Below, in pieces: positions 33,711 through 59,263 of a stretch of 60,000 bases of DNA (the first letter of the stretch is position 1; every line of letters starts with the position of its first letter). The notes below the pieces were generated by a model. It did no database searches. It had not been told where the DNA came from and saw nothing but the letters and a program-made list of their open reading frames with translations. A program made the position numbers and the translations under genes. This DNA comes from Tubulanus polymorphus (Eukaryota > Nemertea > Palaeonemertea > Tubulaniformes > Tubulanidae), in the NCBI RefSeq assembly GCF_964204645.1, contig NC_134030.1, forward strand, positions 17,863,110 to 17,923,109, in the 5' to 3' direction.

Positions 33711-34791
33711 TTATTCTTTTAATTTTACTAGATAAAATCCATTCATTAAATTTATCATCATATCCTTTATATTTCACCAAAGAATACTTTTTTCCTTTAA
33801 GAGTTTTAGTTTTTAATATCTTTTCTATTTTGTATTCTATTTCATCTGGATTTGGTACAAGTGATAATTCTTGTTCATAGAAATAACCTAATATTTCTTC
33901 ATCTTTTAGATCTTCTAATTTATAAACAAATGGTTTAGTTAATATAATCTTTTTAATTTTAAATATTTCTTCAGTAAAATTAGGGGTATAACCTTTATAA
34001 AATGTTTTTCTATATTTAGAAATTCTAACATGTTGTCCTATTTTAAATTTAGGTTCTCCAAAATCATGTGTAACAAATGCTCCATATAAATTATTCCAAA
34101 CTATTTCTGAATTTTCTTCTTTTCTAGCTTGTATAGGTTTCATATTTATAGAACTATGTTTAGAATTATTATAACCTTTAACTAAATCATCTAACACATT
34201 GATATATTTATATGTTTCATTAGCGGTGAAATATTTCCACATTCTAGTTTTCAATGTTTTATTAAATCTTTCTATAACAGATGCTTTTTTATCTGAATGC
34301 GTTGAAAAATATTCTACATCGTTATCAGATAATAGTTTTTTGAAATGTTTGTTATAAAATTCTTTACCTTCATCAAATTGTATCTTATCTGGAATAGCTT
34401 CTTTAAATATTAATTTGAAAGAATTTGTAACTTCTATACCAGTTTTATTTTTAATCGGGATACTCCATGCGTATCTACTGAATATATCTATAACATTTAG
34501 TATCCAAAAATATCCTTTGTTATATTCTTCTAAGTTTTTCATGTCAATTAAATCAGCTTGCCATTGTTGGTCAATATATGAAACCATAACTTTTCTTGTT
34601 AAATATTTTTTATCCATCTTTTTATGAATTTGATATGTGGGTTGATTTTGTAACCATGATTTTAATTCACTATATTTTATTTTTTCTTTATTAGATTTAA
34701 TTTTATTCCATAATTCTGAAACACTTGAATATGAAACTTCACTTTCTGGGTTGTAATATAAATCTCTCAAATATTGTTCTTTTTTCATCAT
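33703..34791 (-). CDS. Polinton integrase (DDE) with chromodomain
   Basis: 362 residues. The retrovirus-like integrase core has catalytic Asp80 (WQADLIDM), Asp140 (QFDEGKEF) and Glu174 (SVIERFNKTLK), the last two 33 residues apart. The C-terminal 50 residues (YKIEKILKTKTLKGKKYSL, ending WILSSKI) form a chromodomain, which may steer insertion to marked chromatin. It joins the TIRs to the target, making 6-bp duplications. All catalytic residues are present and the frame is open. The start is the double ATG at 34,791; its promoter box is the one clear exception to the TAAATG rule. Confidence 0.92.
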   Translation of the reverse strand: MMKKEQYLRDLYYNPESEVSYSSVSELWNKIKSNKEKIKYSELKSWLQNQPTYQIHKKMDKKYLTRKVMVSYIDQQWQADLIDMKNLEEYNKGYFWILNVIDIFSRYAWSIPIKNKTGIEVTNSFKLIFKEAIPDKIQFDEGKEFYNKHFKKLLSDNDVEYFSTHSDKKASVIERFNKTLKTRMWKYFTANETYKYINVLDDLVKGYNNSKHSSINMKPIQARKEENSEIVWNNLYGAFVTHDFGEPKFKIGQHVRISKYRKTFYKGYTPNFTEEIFKIKKIILTKPFVYKLEDLKDEEILGYFYEQELSLVPNPDEIEYKIEKILKTKTLKGKKYSLVKYKGYDDKFNEWILSSKIKRINE

Positions 34792-34794
34792 ATT

Positions 34795-35190
34795 TTAATC
34801 CATTAATAATATTTTAGATTTATTTTCATTTGATTTATGATTTGACTTATTTTCTGGTATAATAGGTTTATCATCATTGGAATCATCTTTATCATCAGAT
34901 TTGAATTTTGATTTATATATTACACCAGATAATATAATAACTGTTACTAATCCAATTGTAATATATAATTTATAATTACTTCCAGCATTAGAAGAATTAG
35001 ATGGATTATTATTTGAATCAATACCACCGTGTGGGTGCCGTACGGCACCATCAGATAAAGTCTGTGATTCATTTATATCAGTTAATTTCTTTTTCTTAGC
35101 TTTTTTTAATTCTGATGATCTTTTACCTAATTCTCTTGCCCATATAATTTGTTTCTCGGATCTAGGCTTCTTCTTAACGCTGTCACTCAT
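34795..35190 (-). CDS. Polinton single-pass membrane protein, basic N-terminus
   Basis: 131 residues, ATG at 35,190 in AATAAATGAG. The lysine-rich start (EKQIIWARELGKRSSELKKA) is followed by a polar linker, one membrane helix at residues about 73-92 (YKLYITIGLVTVIILSGVIY) and a polar acidic tail. It ends 3 bases before the integrase start and overlaps the upstream gene by 8 bases, so the three are probably one transcription unit. Similar basic-TM proteins occur beside Polinton integrases. Confidence 0.6.
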   Translation of the reverse strand: MSDSVKKKPRSEKQIIWARELGKRSSELKKAKKKKLTDINESQTLSDGAVRHPHGGIDSNNNPSNSSNAGSNYKLYITIGLVTVIILSGVIYKSKFKSDDKDDSNDDKPIIPENKSNHKSNENKSKILLMD

Positions 35191-35785
35191 TTATTTTAGT
35201 TAATTTTTGTTCTGATTCATTTTCTGTTTCGACGTTTGGTTGTAGTACATCTGTTTCGTTCTTACCTGATTTATATTCCATAGGCTTGATGTTCGAAAAT
35301 GTTATGACACCAGTAGAAATCAATGTCATAACCGATCCTAATTGAAATGAAGCATAACCAACCCATTTTTGTAATTCAGTCATAACTAAGTAGTCATTTT
35401 TCAAATCATTATATAATTTATTTTCATCATCAATTGGTATTAACTGGTTACATAATTTTGAATAACATTTAACAATACCATCTGAAATAGAATCATTTAT
35501 TCTAGCTAATCGAGCTTCTTCATAAATCTTAAAAAATTTTATTACTTTATCGGGTTTCATAGCATCTAGTTCTTGAAAAGTAATGATTCTATTTAAAAAC
35601 TCCTTAGATTTCCCGCCAGCAATTAATAATTCAAGATGATGCTTACAATATAAGTAGTATTCATAATCTATATTGTTATTAACTTGAATAGAATTAGTTA
35701 CAACTGTATCTTTATTATCACTTATACCCAAATCATCTAATGTTTTTTCAATATCAATACTATTCTTATTAGATTTCTTTGACAT
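35183..35785 (-). CDS. Polinton membrane-associated protein, 200 aa
   Basis: ATG at 35,785 in ATATAAATG. A mainly helical protein with one hydrophobic segment at residues about 145-166 (ASFQLGSVMTLISTGVITF) and a polar tail. Blocks such as EELDAMKPDKVIKFFKIYEEA-like and QLIPIDDENKLYNDL resemble a protein family I associate with Polintons. Function unknown. First gene of the leftward block apart from the HNH region. Confidence 0.6.
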   Translation of the reverse strand: MSKKSNKNSIDIEKTLDDLGISDNKDTVVTNSIQVNNNIDYEYYLYCKHHLELLIAGGKSKEFLNRIITFQELDAMKPDKVIKFFKIYEEARLARINDSISDGIVKCYSKLCNQLIPIDDENKLYNDLKNDYLVMTELQKWVGYASFQLGSVMTLISTGVITFSNIKPMEYKSGKNETDVLQPNVETENESEQKLTKINE

Positions 35786-36316
35786 TTATATTAGAGAAAT
35801 TTAATAAGAAAAATATTATAAGTATTCTTCAAATGATACTAGTATCTCTTTAGGTTAATACTAAATTGACTAAGTTAGTTAAAGTTAAAGAATTTCTATT
35901 CAAATCTATTCAAAATCTATTCAATCTAATGTCAATTAGAATTAACAAAAGAAAATATTGAAAATATAATAGAATTGACTAGCTAGTTGAAGTTATTGTT
36001 TTTTTATTATATTTTATTTAAATTAGGATTTAGATTATCTCACTACTATTGTTGTCCAGATAAGTCATTTCGGATCCTCGATATCAAATCCTCAACTGAA
36101 AATAAATTCAAAGAAACGACTGGTGGAAATATTATTTCATAAACAGATATATTTATTATACACATTTTAGCGATCAATAGTAGAACAATGGAGAACAATA
36201 GAAATGCGGTCCAATCGGACCGGTTATTGCGCAATACACAGTTAACAGTAAACAATACAATATTAAAACAGATATATACAATCGAGATCTAAGACCTTCA
36301 GTATTATAATTCATAA
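35786..36316. other. Spacer upstream of the leftward Polinton block
   Basis: AT-rich, without a convincing gene. A 69-codon open frame on the minus strand (36,046-36,255) lacks the TAAATG box and any family resemblance. The region between 35,786 and 36,000 probably holds the promoter of the leftward block. Confidence 0.4.
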
Positions 36317-36480
36317 TTTTGTCCAGAATTCTTTAATTACTGGATTGTTTCCAATCATTTCTTCAATTTCTGGTAAATGTCTTACTACTTCACTAAATGC
36401 TAATCCTAATATTTTGAATTTTTCATATTTTATTAATATTTTATTATGTGAATGTTGATTTCTAACTGCCAACGTGGCGC
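36317..36480 (-). pseudogene. Relic of an unknown Polinton cargo gene, copy 1
   Basis: The minus strand reads a C-terminal peptide containing GLAFSEVVRHLPEIEEM and ending FWTKL-stop at about 36,317. No start codon is present. A related relic lies at 37,900-38,190 (SLTFVDVVKYLPAIEKMF). The parent protein is not recognised. Confidence 0.5.
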
Positions 36481-36641
36481 ACGTTCGACCAAACTAATTA
36501 TTTCTGCACAGATGTTCTTTGTGATGAAGTTAATTAATTCTTTAGAATTGAAAACAAGATATATTTGGCAACATATGTTTTAGTAGTAAGCAAAAGCTAT
36601 GTATTATATACATACAAAGCTCAAATAGAATTACCAGCTTT

Positions 36642-37379
36642 CTAACCACTGATCAAAACCTCAGAATGCGGTTGATTCTGTGAAATACTATTCCATAATT
36701 CAACAAATGTCTTTGCTTTATCTAGTTGATCTAAATATAACTGTAAATCTAGTTTATTGGATTTAATAATGTTTTCCTTCTTTTCTAAAGGTCTTAGATT
36801 CTTCCAATTCCAAATAAGTTTTTTATTGTATTCATCATTCATGTCAAATTTAGAAATCGGCAACACATGATCAATATGAAAGTATTCACCATAATTATCT
36901 ATATTCATTTTATCGTCGAATTGATATATTATCCATGATTTGAGAAATTCATCTGAACAACCCAATAGATTAGATAGTGTTTCTGAATATGTTTCTTTGT
37001 TAAATAATTGTGTTAATCTAGACCGTAAACATTGTTTCAATCTAAAATTAAGATCTGTTTGATATCTTTCTCTCATATATTCTGTCATATAATCATTATA
37101 AGATTCTCTATTATCTTCTCGATATTGTTTGGTATATAGTTTAATGCAAGTTTTACAGTAATATTGAAAACCATCTTTGCTAATCTTACGCTTACTAAAT
37201 TCTGTTAATGATTTATCTAATTCACATTTAGAACACTTTTTGTAATATATGTTTATAACACCAGTGTTATTTGTAATATTGATAATTTGTGGTTGTTCTG
37301 GTTCTATTTATTATACATATTTTTTTACTAAATTGGTTAATATTTTAGAATCCTCTTCCATTTCTTCGATCAACGTCAT
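36642..37379 (-). pseudogene. HNH endonuclease with zinc-ribbon N-terminus
   Basis: In one frame from an ATG at 37,379: a 22-codon start, two consecutive TAA codons (37,313-37,308), a zinc-ribbon-like segment (KCSKCELDKSLTEFSKRK ... YYCKTC), then from 37,088 an intact 148-residue HNH domain. The HNH core is FHIDHVLPISKF, then NLRPLEKKENIIKSNK, with the usual His, Asp-His, Asn and Lys-Asn pattern. It is a mobile-type nuclease often carried by viruses and phages. It could still be made from the ATG at 37,088, without the ribbon. No TAAATG box precedes either start. It probably entered as a homing-type cargo gene. Confidence 0.7.
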
Positions 37380-37441
37380 CCTTTTTCATTCCTCGCTGCT
37401 TTTGATAAGTTGTTTCGATTCCTTGATATCTAAATAATACC

Positions 37442-37870
37442 ACTGGGCAAAACCGCGCATTCATGCGCGCTTTTGCTTAATGCGCATGCGTTAATCATAA
37501 TTATATTTACATAATGAATATATAATTATGTAAATAGAAACAACCGACATAAAATATCTAAATCATACAACTGAGCAAACCGCGCATTCGTGCGCGCTTT
37601 TGATCAATGCGCATGCGCTAATCATAATTATATATTCATTCTATAAATTCTGTAAAATAGAAACAAAAAATGCGTTACATGTGTTACATGCGTCACATGC
37701 GGCCATTTGTGGCCGGTTTTGCTTAATGCGTATGCGTTAATCATAATAGAAACGACCGAACATAAAAATTCACAAATCATACCTGAGCAAAAGCGCGCAT
37801 TCGTGCGTGCTTTTGCTTAATGCGCATGCGCTAATCATTATTGAAACGAATCATTATTGAAACGACTGAA
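37442..37870. repeat. CpG-rich repeat cluster in the Polinton
   Basis: Four units near 37,442, 37,570, 37,700 and 37,782. Most contain GCGCATTC(A/G)TGCGCGC, then TTTTGCTTAATGCGCATGCG, then CTAATCATAATTAT. Each holds small palindromes (GCGCATGCGC, GCGCGC), very GC-rich against an AT-rich surround. The third unit is divergent (ACATGCGGCCATTTGTGGCCGG). They are separated by AT-rich spacers with GAAACGACCGAACATAAAA. Confidence 0.8.
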
Positions 37871-37899
37871 TATAAAAATTCACCAAGTAGATTTACACA

Positions 37900-38190
37900 A
37901 TACATTATACAAGTTGTTCAGTCATTTCTTCTAATACATCATTTGATTTCTATAAATACAATTTATAATTACAAACATTTTTTCAATTGCTGGTAAATAT
38001 TTAACTACATCAACAAATGTTAAACTTAATCATTGGAGTCTCAATGTTTTTGAAATTCTTATATTTCTTCTTCGATCTTTTGGTGATTCTATTGGTTTGA
38101 TATCCATTGCTGTTGATTCCTCAGGTAGAAAGAGTATCTTGAGTTTCTCTATCACTTCTTGATGTGTATTACTTTTTATTAATCTAAAAG
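37900..38190 (-). pseudogene. Relic of the unknown cargo gene, copy 2
   Basis: The minus strand contains QEVIEKLKILFLPEES and PIESPKDRRRNIRISK, then, after a stop, SLTFVDVVKYLPAIEKMF. The last part is alignable with the relic at 36,317-36,480. This copy keeps more of the protein upstream of the shared end. Confidence 0.45.
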
Positions 38191-38815
38191 ATATTAGCGG
38201 TAACTCTAGCTATCTAAAAGATATACTAAATACACTTAAATATATCTAAAGGTTTCATATTTAATAGCCCTAATAACTACAAAAAACAGTACTTACATTT
38301 AGATTTATAATTGTAAACTATAAACTCCTAATTTCGTTTCGAAAGATAGAATATCCTGAGCACAATATTACAGCGTATATCCATTTCCGGGGTGATTTCT
38401 AGAATGACACGTTGTTGATTATGCTACGTCATCTAGTTCCGGTTCTAGAGTGTTCTCTCTCTACACATTTCTGATTATGACGTGTCATAATGTCTCGTTG
38501 TTATAGTAACAACCGTAACAGTTGCGAATTTATAGATTTATTCTATAGCTCTATACATTGAATGTATATAGGTTAAAATAGAATCATGTTCTAGTATAAA
38601 CATCTAGAACAAACGTGTTGAGACTTGTAAATTATGAGATTTGTGATTTGCTACGTTCGCCGTATACACAACGCGTTGAAGTTGAAAAAAAAATCAATAA
38701 TAAAGGCATTTAGATCAATGAAATTAATTAACTCTTTACAATTGAAATATAAGCTGGTAACATATGTTTACTAGAGCTAATACAACCAACTATATAGCTG
38801 AGTATTATCAGGCGT

Positions 38816-38989
38816 TTATAACGATTCAACATATTTTTCACTATATGTTGAGTTCCTTAATTCGATAAATGTCTTTGCTTTAACCAACTGGACTAAAAAC
38901 AAATGTGTTCTAGTTTTATTGTGTCTTGCTTTTTGGGATTTATCTATATCGATATTACATGTTGGGCAGTAGTACTTATTTGCTTCCAT
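38816..38989 (-). CDS. Chimeric 57-aa ORF: polymerase start fused to HNH tail
   Basis: The right TIR carries the polymerase promoter box (TAAAATGG), its ATG (38,989) and 30 codons. At the TIR boundary (38,901) the frame runs on without interruption into the tail of a second HNH copy (QLVKAKTFIELRNS; the intact HNH has QLDKAKTFVELWNS) and stops at 38,816. It contains one CPTC half-finger. It is probably an accident of TIR growth, but it is transcribable from a real promoter. Confidence 0.6.
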   Translation of the reverse strand: MEANKYYCPTCNIDIDKSQKARHNKTRTHLFLVQLVKAKTFIELRNSTYSEKYVESL

Positions 38990-39475
38990 TTTAATACTAT
39001 ATTTTTTATTAAAATTGATTTTAGAAGTTCAATGATTTAAATGTTATTCATTTATGTGAATATTTTAAGAGTAATAGGGGTAATGGGCTTTCAAGCTAAA
39101 GGTTTAATGATCGAGTTCATTAATAACATATATTAAAAGTAATTAAAAAACTATAATATATTTTCATAACCGCGTGCATTTCAGTTGAATAATAGAATAA
39201 TTATTATCATTTGAATATATTTGATTATTTGAATTTGTGTATTGTAATTAAATCAATTGGTCGCGGAGCGGAGCGGTAGCGAAGTGGAGCGACCAATTGA
39301 TTTAATACAATATGTTTTTTATATTATTGATATCTTAGAATAAATATTTAGTTTTGATATAAAATGCACGCGGTTATGAAAATATATTATAGTTTTTTAA
39401 TTACTTTTAATATTTTGTTTTTTAATGGGCTCGACCTTTCGACCTTTGGTATGAAAGCCTATTACCCCTATTACT
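38901..39475. repeat. Right terminal inverted repeat of Polinton A
   Basis: Inverted counterpart of 20,001-20,576. The outer 406 bases (39,070-39,475) form the same imperfect palindrome. It ends CCCTATTACT followed by the flank GAGACA. Confidence 0.95.
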
Positions 39476-39625
39476 GAGACACTATCGAAGGACATTCGAT
39501 ACGAAAACCATTATTTGCTCATCACTTCACGACGAAAAGTAAAAATTCCAGTAACCGGAATCTGAAACACAGCAGGTGAGCAAATATATGTAATTGAAAT
39601 TTTGAAAATTATACTGAACATTCGT
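39476..39625 (+). pseudogene. LINE 3' relic at the Polinton insertion site
   Basis: ATTTGCTCATCACTTCACG and, further on, CCGGAATCTGAAACACAGCA resemble the 3' end of the LINE at 14,930-15,030 (ATTTGCTCACCAATTC, CCGGAATCTGAAATGCAACA). The Polinton therefore appears to have landed in or beside an old LINE end. Confidence 0.45.
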
Positions 39626-41436
39626 ACAACGGTTTGTTTAGTGACGTGCCAATCATCGATCACATCTTATAGACCTGCACGTATAGTATCTGAATTTCAA
39701 TTGATGGGGTTTTAGCTATTTTAGCACTTATAGCCATACTTCATTAGATATATAGTCAACACCACCCCCCCCCCCCCAGATATGTGACCCTCGCCTATCG
39801 CCATGTTTTCTCAAATAATGTAATATTTGGCTTGAAAACTGAAGATAGCACCCTGATACAATCTCGCTTGGCCATCACCGCAATTACGTTTCTGTGTTGC
39901 AATAAATAATAAGGGTTTACCTTTTGCGTTTGACTGATGGGAAAGAAGTATGAAATACGTGGAAGCCTATGATGGACCACTGTCAAGAGATATGTTTGTT
40001 CTCAAAGTGGATCCCACTACGTAAGTAACGTGCTGTATGCCACATTACAGAATATATGCACGGTATAGGTCTATTCGCACTGCTTCAGTGCCACATTTCA
40101 GGAGACACGTTTCTTTCGTCAATGTTTTACTGCTGCAATAAGCACTTGAACACACGAAGTATTCTTAAAGAATTATTTACCCGCTTATAGTTTACAATGA
40201 TACAAGACCAACCAGTAACTGCTGTTATGAAGTTTCACGTATTTTGTTGTGTCACTCGATCCGAAATACGGTACCGCCATACGCGATGTGGGCGGTATAT
40301 CAGGGGTTGACTGTAATTGAAACGTCTTTATGTCTAACGCAAATAATTAAGGCTGATGAATTATCCTCAATGAAATGGTTGTCGTGTTACTAGCTAATGA
40401 TCGAGGAACTAATTGTAATCAAATGATTCTCTTGTTTTCGAACTTTACTACAACGAATCATGTCTATTCTGGGAATGGACGTGTCACGGTAACTGCGTAT
40501 GTATCACAGCCTTAAGTTTCGGAAGCAGCAAATACCACTTCGTCTAGACATCATTATCAATCGCATAGCACGATTCACATTTATTCATCTGGAGTTGTAG
40601 GGATTACTGCGAGTTACTGAAATTAATGTCGAAGGATCAACACAGCATGCGAAAAGTAAACTGTGGCTTCTATAAGTATTCAAACTAATGCTCGACAGTT
40701 AACAGCAGCAGTGGGGGACATCGTGAAGACAAAGTAAGTACCTCTTGCGATAATAGTAATATCTGATGGGCTGCAATAGCAATAAGTCTTTAATACCCAA
40801 GTTATAAGAGTCTATCATGGTTTCGACACGTGGAATATTCGGAGTCTTCTTATATTTGGCTATGGCACAGACAATGCACGTTGATAATGGCCTACGTACC
40901 ATCATCATTATTTATACTGGAACATTTTTCAAGCGTTATACACTATGTATGCGATAAATCCGAAAATTAAAGCTATGTTCAGGAGCGGGTTATGGTAACT
41001 TTTTTTGAAAAAACTCGTGAAAGGCCCGTGCAAACCAGGGTTGGTCTTTCCTAAGACTTCAACATTTCCAATTCACTGCCCTAAAGCAGCATTTTAAATA
41101 TGATCTATATGTGACTCAAGCTATGTATTAGAATACAAAGTAGATTTTAGATAATAGTTTTCAGTAGCAAACAATATAATATTCCCCGCACTTAGGTCGA
41201 ACTTCTGATCTATCGACTGAACCGCCGAGACTACCAACGTATTACTACATAATATCACAAAATTGCGCATCGTGTAATGCTTTGATGAAATGCTGCGATT
41301 GATCATTATTATCACTACAACTGACACAGTGTAATAAATTAATTAGCGTCCTACGACTTTTTTACCCCACCCATTTGATGTCAAGGGATTAAGGCAACTG
41401 AAACATACAAAATAATTTATGATTATGTTTTTTACA
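39626..41436. other. No gene seen upstream of the knottin gene
   Basis: No convincing coding region. A 13-base C-run lies near 39,765. The ACAG at about 41,434-41,437, just before the knottin exon, looks like a splice acceptor, so a 5' untranslated exon of that gene may lie in this stretch. Confidence 0.4.
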
Positions 41437-41446
41437 GGTGTTAAAA

Positions 41447-42205
41447 ATGTTTGCTAATCTGATATGTCGTGTATATGCTATTATCTTGATTGCGGTCAGT
41501 GTCGCATTATTTGCAGATGGTGAGTAACGACTGGAAAACTAATAGACGATATCATACGATTTTATATCGAAAATATTACTGGAATTTTACGTATTCACCT
41601 ACACTTTGCGAACGTTGAAACTCCCAGTCCGGTAAATTGTCGGCATTTTGAATGGAGCTTGATTTTTAGCGGCTTTGATCATGGAATTTATAATGTCAGG
41701 TTATTTTTCCAAACGAAAATCGCTTATTATCGCTAAACACGTCGTAGTTTTAGTCTTATCGGTTAAAAAGACTTTGTTATGTATCTAAATAGGCAAAAAA
41801 GCAATACATTAATTCTGACAAAAAACCCTTCAAATTTTGCGACAAGCTTCAATTTTTCTCTCATATGTTCTAAACGCTGTATATATTTGTGTTCCCCATT
41901 AGAAGTGTGCTTAATATCTCACTCTAAATGCCCGTTGGAAAGAGGTGATGGGAAGGGGTGGGTGTGCTGTTGGTGTTGGCGCCTATCACCTCTCATTAAC
42001 TGACATACCACTGTTCGTCGTCACCGATTCTACTGAGGATTGGTTTTGTTCATTAAAAATAAAGTGATAAGTTCAAAATTCCAATTTCTAATATCTCGTG
42101 CTCGTTTCTATAGGTTGCAGAATGTACGACAGTGACTGTTCCGACGACGCTCCGTGTTGCAGCGGTTCGTATTGTAATAACGGACATTGTTGGCCGATTA
42201 TATAA
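41447..42205 (+). CDS. Secreted knottin-like cysteine-rich peptide (two exons)
   Basis: Exon 1 (41,447-41,519) encodes a 24-residue signal peptide (MFANLICRVYAIILIAVSVA) and ends at GTGAGT. Exon 2 (42,114-42,205) follows TTCTATAG and joins in phase 1. The precursor has 54 residues. The mature part has cysteines spaced C-x6-C-x5-CC-x4-C-x4-C, the classic inhibitor-cystine-knot pattern, and no propeptide. Families with this fold include ion-channel toxins, antimicrobial peptides and protease inhibitors; the sequence does not say which. An AATAAA at 42,345 fits the 3' end. A splice acceptor just before the ATG suggests a 5' non-coding exon. Confidence 0.72.
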
Positions 42206-42350
42206 TCGGACATGTTTGTGGAGGTTGGGGAAATATCCGATTATGTCACTGACTGACTGACTAGGTCGCGTGTACGTTAAGAAAACACTCGCATTGATTT
42301 TGTACTTGTAACTCAGTCGTCGGATCAAGTGTATAATTAGATTCAATAAA

Positions 42351-43429
42351 ACTTGCGAGTTAATTATTCATTATTCATCGGTTTGATTTCTTATCTTGGA
42401 ATAGGGATTGACCCTGTGATCTATTTGAATGGTAGATATCGTTCGATTTGTTTTACTTTGGTGTCTCAAACAAAACCTACCATCATGTCAGGAGCGATAC
42501 ACGGGGTTTGGCTTTGAAGCTAGAAATCGAAGCACAAATATAGATGTGTGATCGGCGGTCAAATTTACAGAATTTGTTATGTTTAAATCGGGAGTACGTA
42601 ATTGGAAATTTCACTTCCGGTTTATTCACATAATCTCCCTACCAGCCTGATCCGGAAAGCGACTGATTCGGGTTAATTTTTCGGGTTTCTAATGATCGGT
42701 TAACTGTTCATGATTGGTGGCTGAAGATTGCCAAAGCTATAAATTGAATTCATAAAATTCATACTCGGAAAATCCGATTAAAAAGTTATTTTTTGATAGT
42801 GCGCTAGTCTCGTTCACACATGCAGTCAATTTACAGAAAACTACAGGAATTAAATTTGGGATGAAATTACAGGAACTCAAATGCATAAGTCAAACTAGTT
42901 TCTCCAATATGACAAACCGTGTAAAAGCGTCACGATTAAACAACGATTAAATAGCCACTAACCACCGCACTTTTCAAGGTTTGACGTGTTATATAGAGGA
43001 AAAAATCGTTAATAATAGTTAAGATGCTTATCGTCGCAAAGTTCATTCGCTCATATGTGACTAGGGCCTACCCCAATCCCGATTCGAAGGAAAATAAAAC
43101 TGCTCTAAAATGAAAATATACGCTGAAAATTGTTTGACCAATACATTGTATTAGGCCACACGGCCACATGGCCAGTGGTTATACAGCTTAATGAAGTATT
43201 TGCGTATTGGCCTAGTGTAAATTCTGCAGTTGCAAATGAAAAATTGATTGCAGTGATATCGACGTGTATATTTTTACAAACGCGGGTAATTACAGAAAAT
43301 TCAGAATTAATTGCAGCAACATCGAAAGTATCTGTTTCAAAGAATTTTCTGATTGGTTGAACTGCAATTTGTGTCGAATTTGTAAGTAATATGCAAGTTT
43401 TGATGATTTGTTAGAGATCGTTGTTCGGT
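42351..43429. other. No gene seen
   Basis: Intergenic DNA between the knottin gene's AATAAA and the receptor start. The promoter of the receptor should lie here, but no TATA box or other site stands out. Confidence 0.35.

Positions 43430-59263
<15,834 letters not shown>

Larger units (their letters stand above)
24537..35800. promoter_or_regulatory. TAAATG start-codon boxes of Polinton genes
   Basis: The initiator ATG lies inside TAAATG at 24,549; 24,908; 25,672; 26,032; 26,272; 26,704; 27,155; 28,562; 30,389 and 31,669 on the plus strand, and at 33,710; 35,190 and 35,785 on the minus strand. The polymerase (20,488) has TAAAATG. The integrase (34,791) is the exception. Several boxes are preceded by a run of 5-8 T about 8-12 bases upstream. 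TAAAT(G) at the start codon is the core of poxvirus late promoters; whether it has that role here is an inference. Confidence 0.75.
20001..39475. mobile_element. Polinton/Maverick element, full length (copy A)
   Basis: A 19,475-bp self-synthesising DNA transposon or virus-like element. It has 575-576-bp terminal inverted repeats, ends AG...CT, and flanks GAGACG (19,995-20,000) and GAGACA (39,476-39,481), a probable 6-bp target duplication with one mismatch. Hallmark genes are a protein-primed DNA polymerase B, a retroviral-type integrase with chromodomain, an FtsK/A32-type packaging ATPase, and candidate major and minor capsid proteins. Composition is strikingly AT-rich compared with the host genes on either side. 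Two gene blocks converge at about 32.7-33.1 kb. Breaks in several hallmark genes suggest it cannot act alone. No adenain-type protease was recognised. Confidence 0.93.

Noticed and set aside
36046-36255. Minus-strand 69-codon ORF in the Polinton spacer
   Set aside because: No start box, no similarity to a Polinton family, and the composition of non-coding DNA.
37442-37870. CRISPR-like array
   Set aside because: The repeats are irregular in length and spacing, the spacers are AT-rich and related to each other, and the DNA is eukaryotic with no cas genes.
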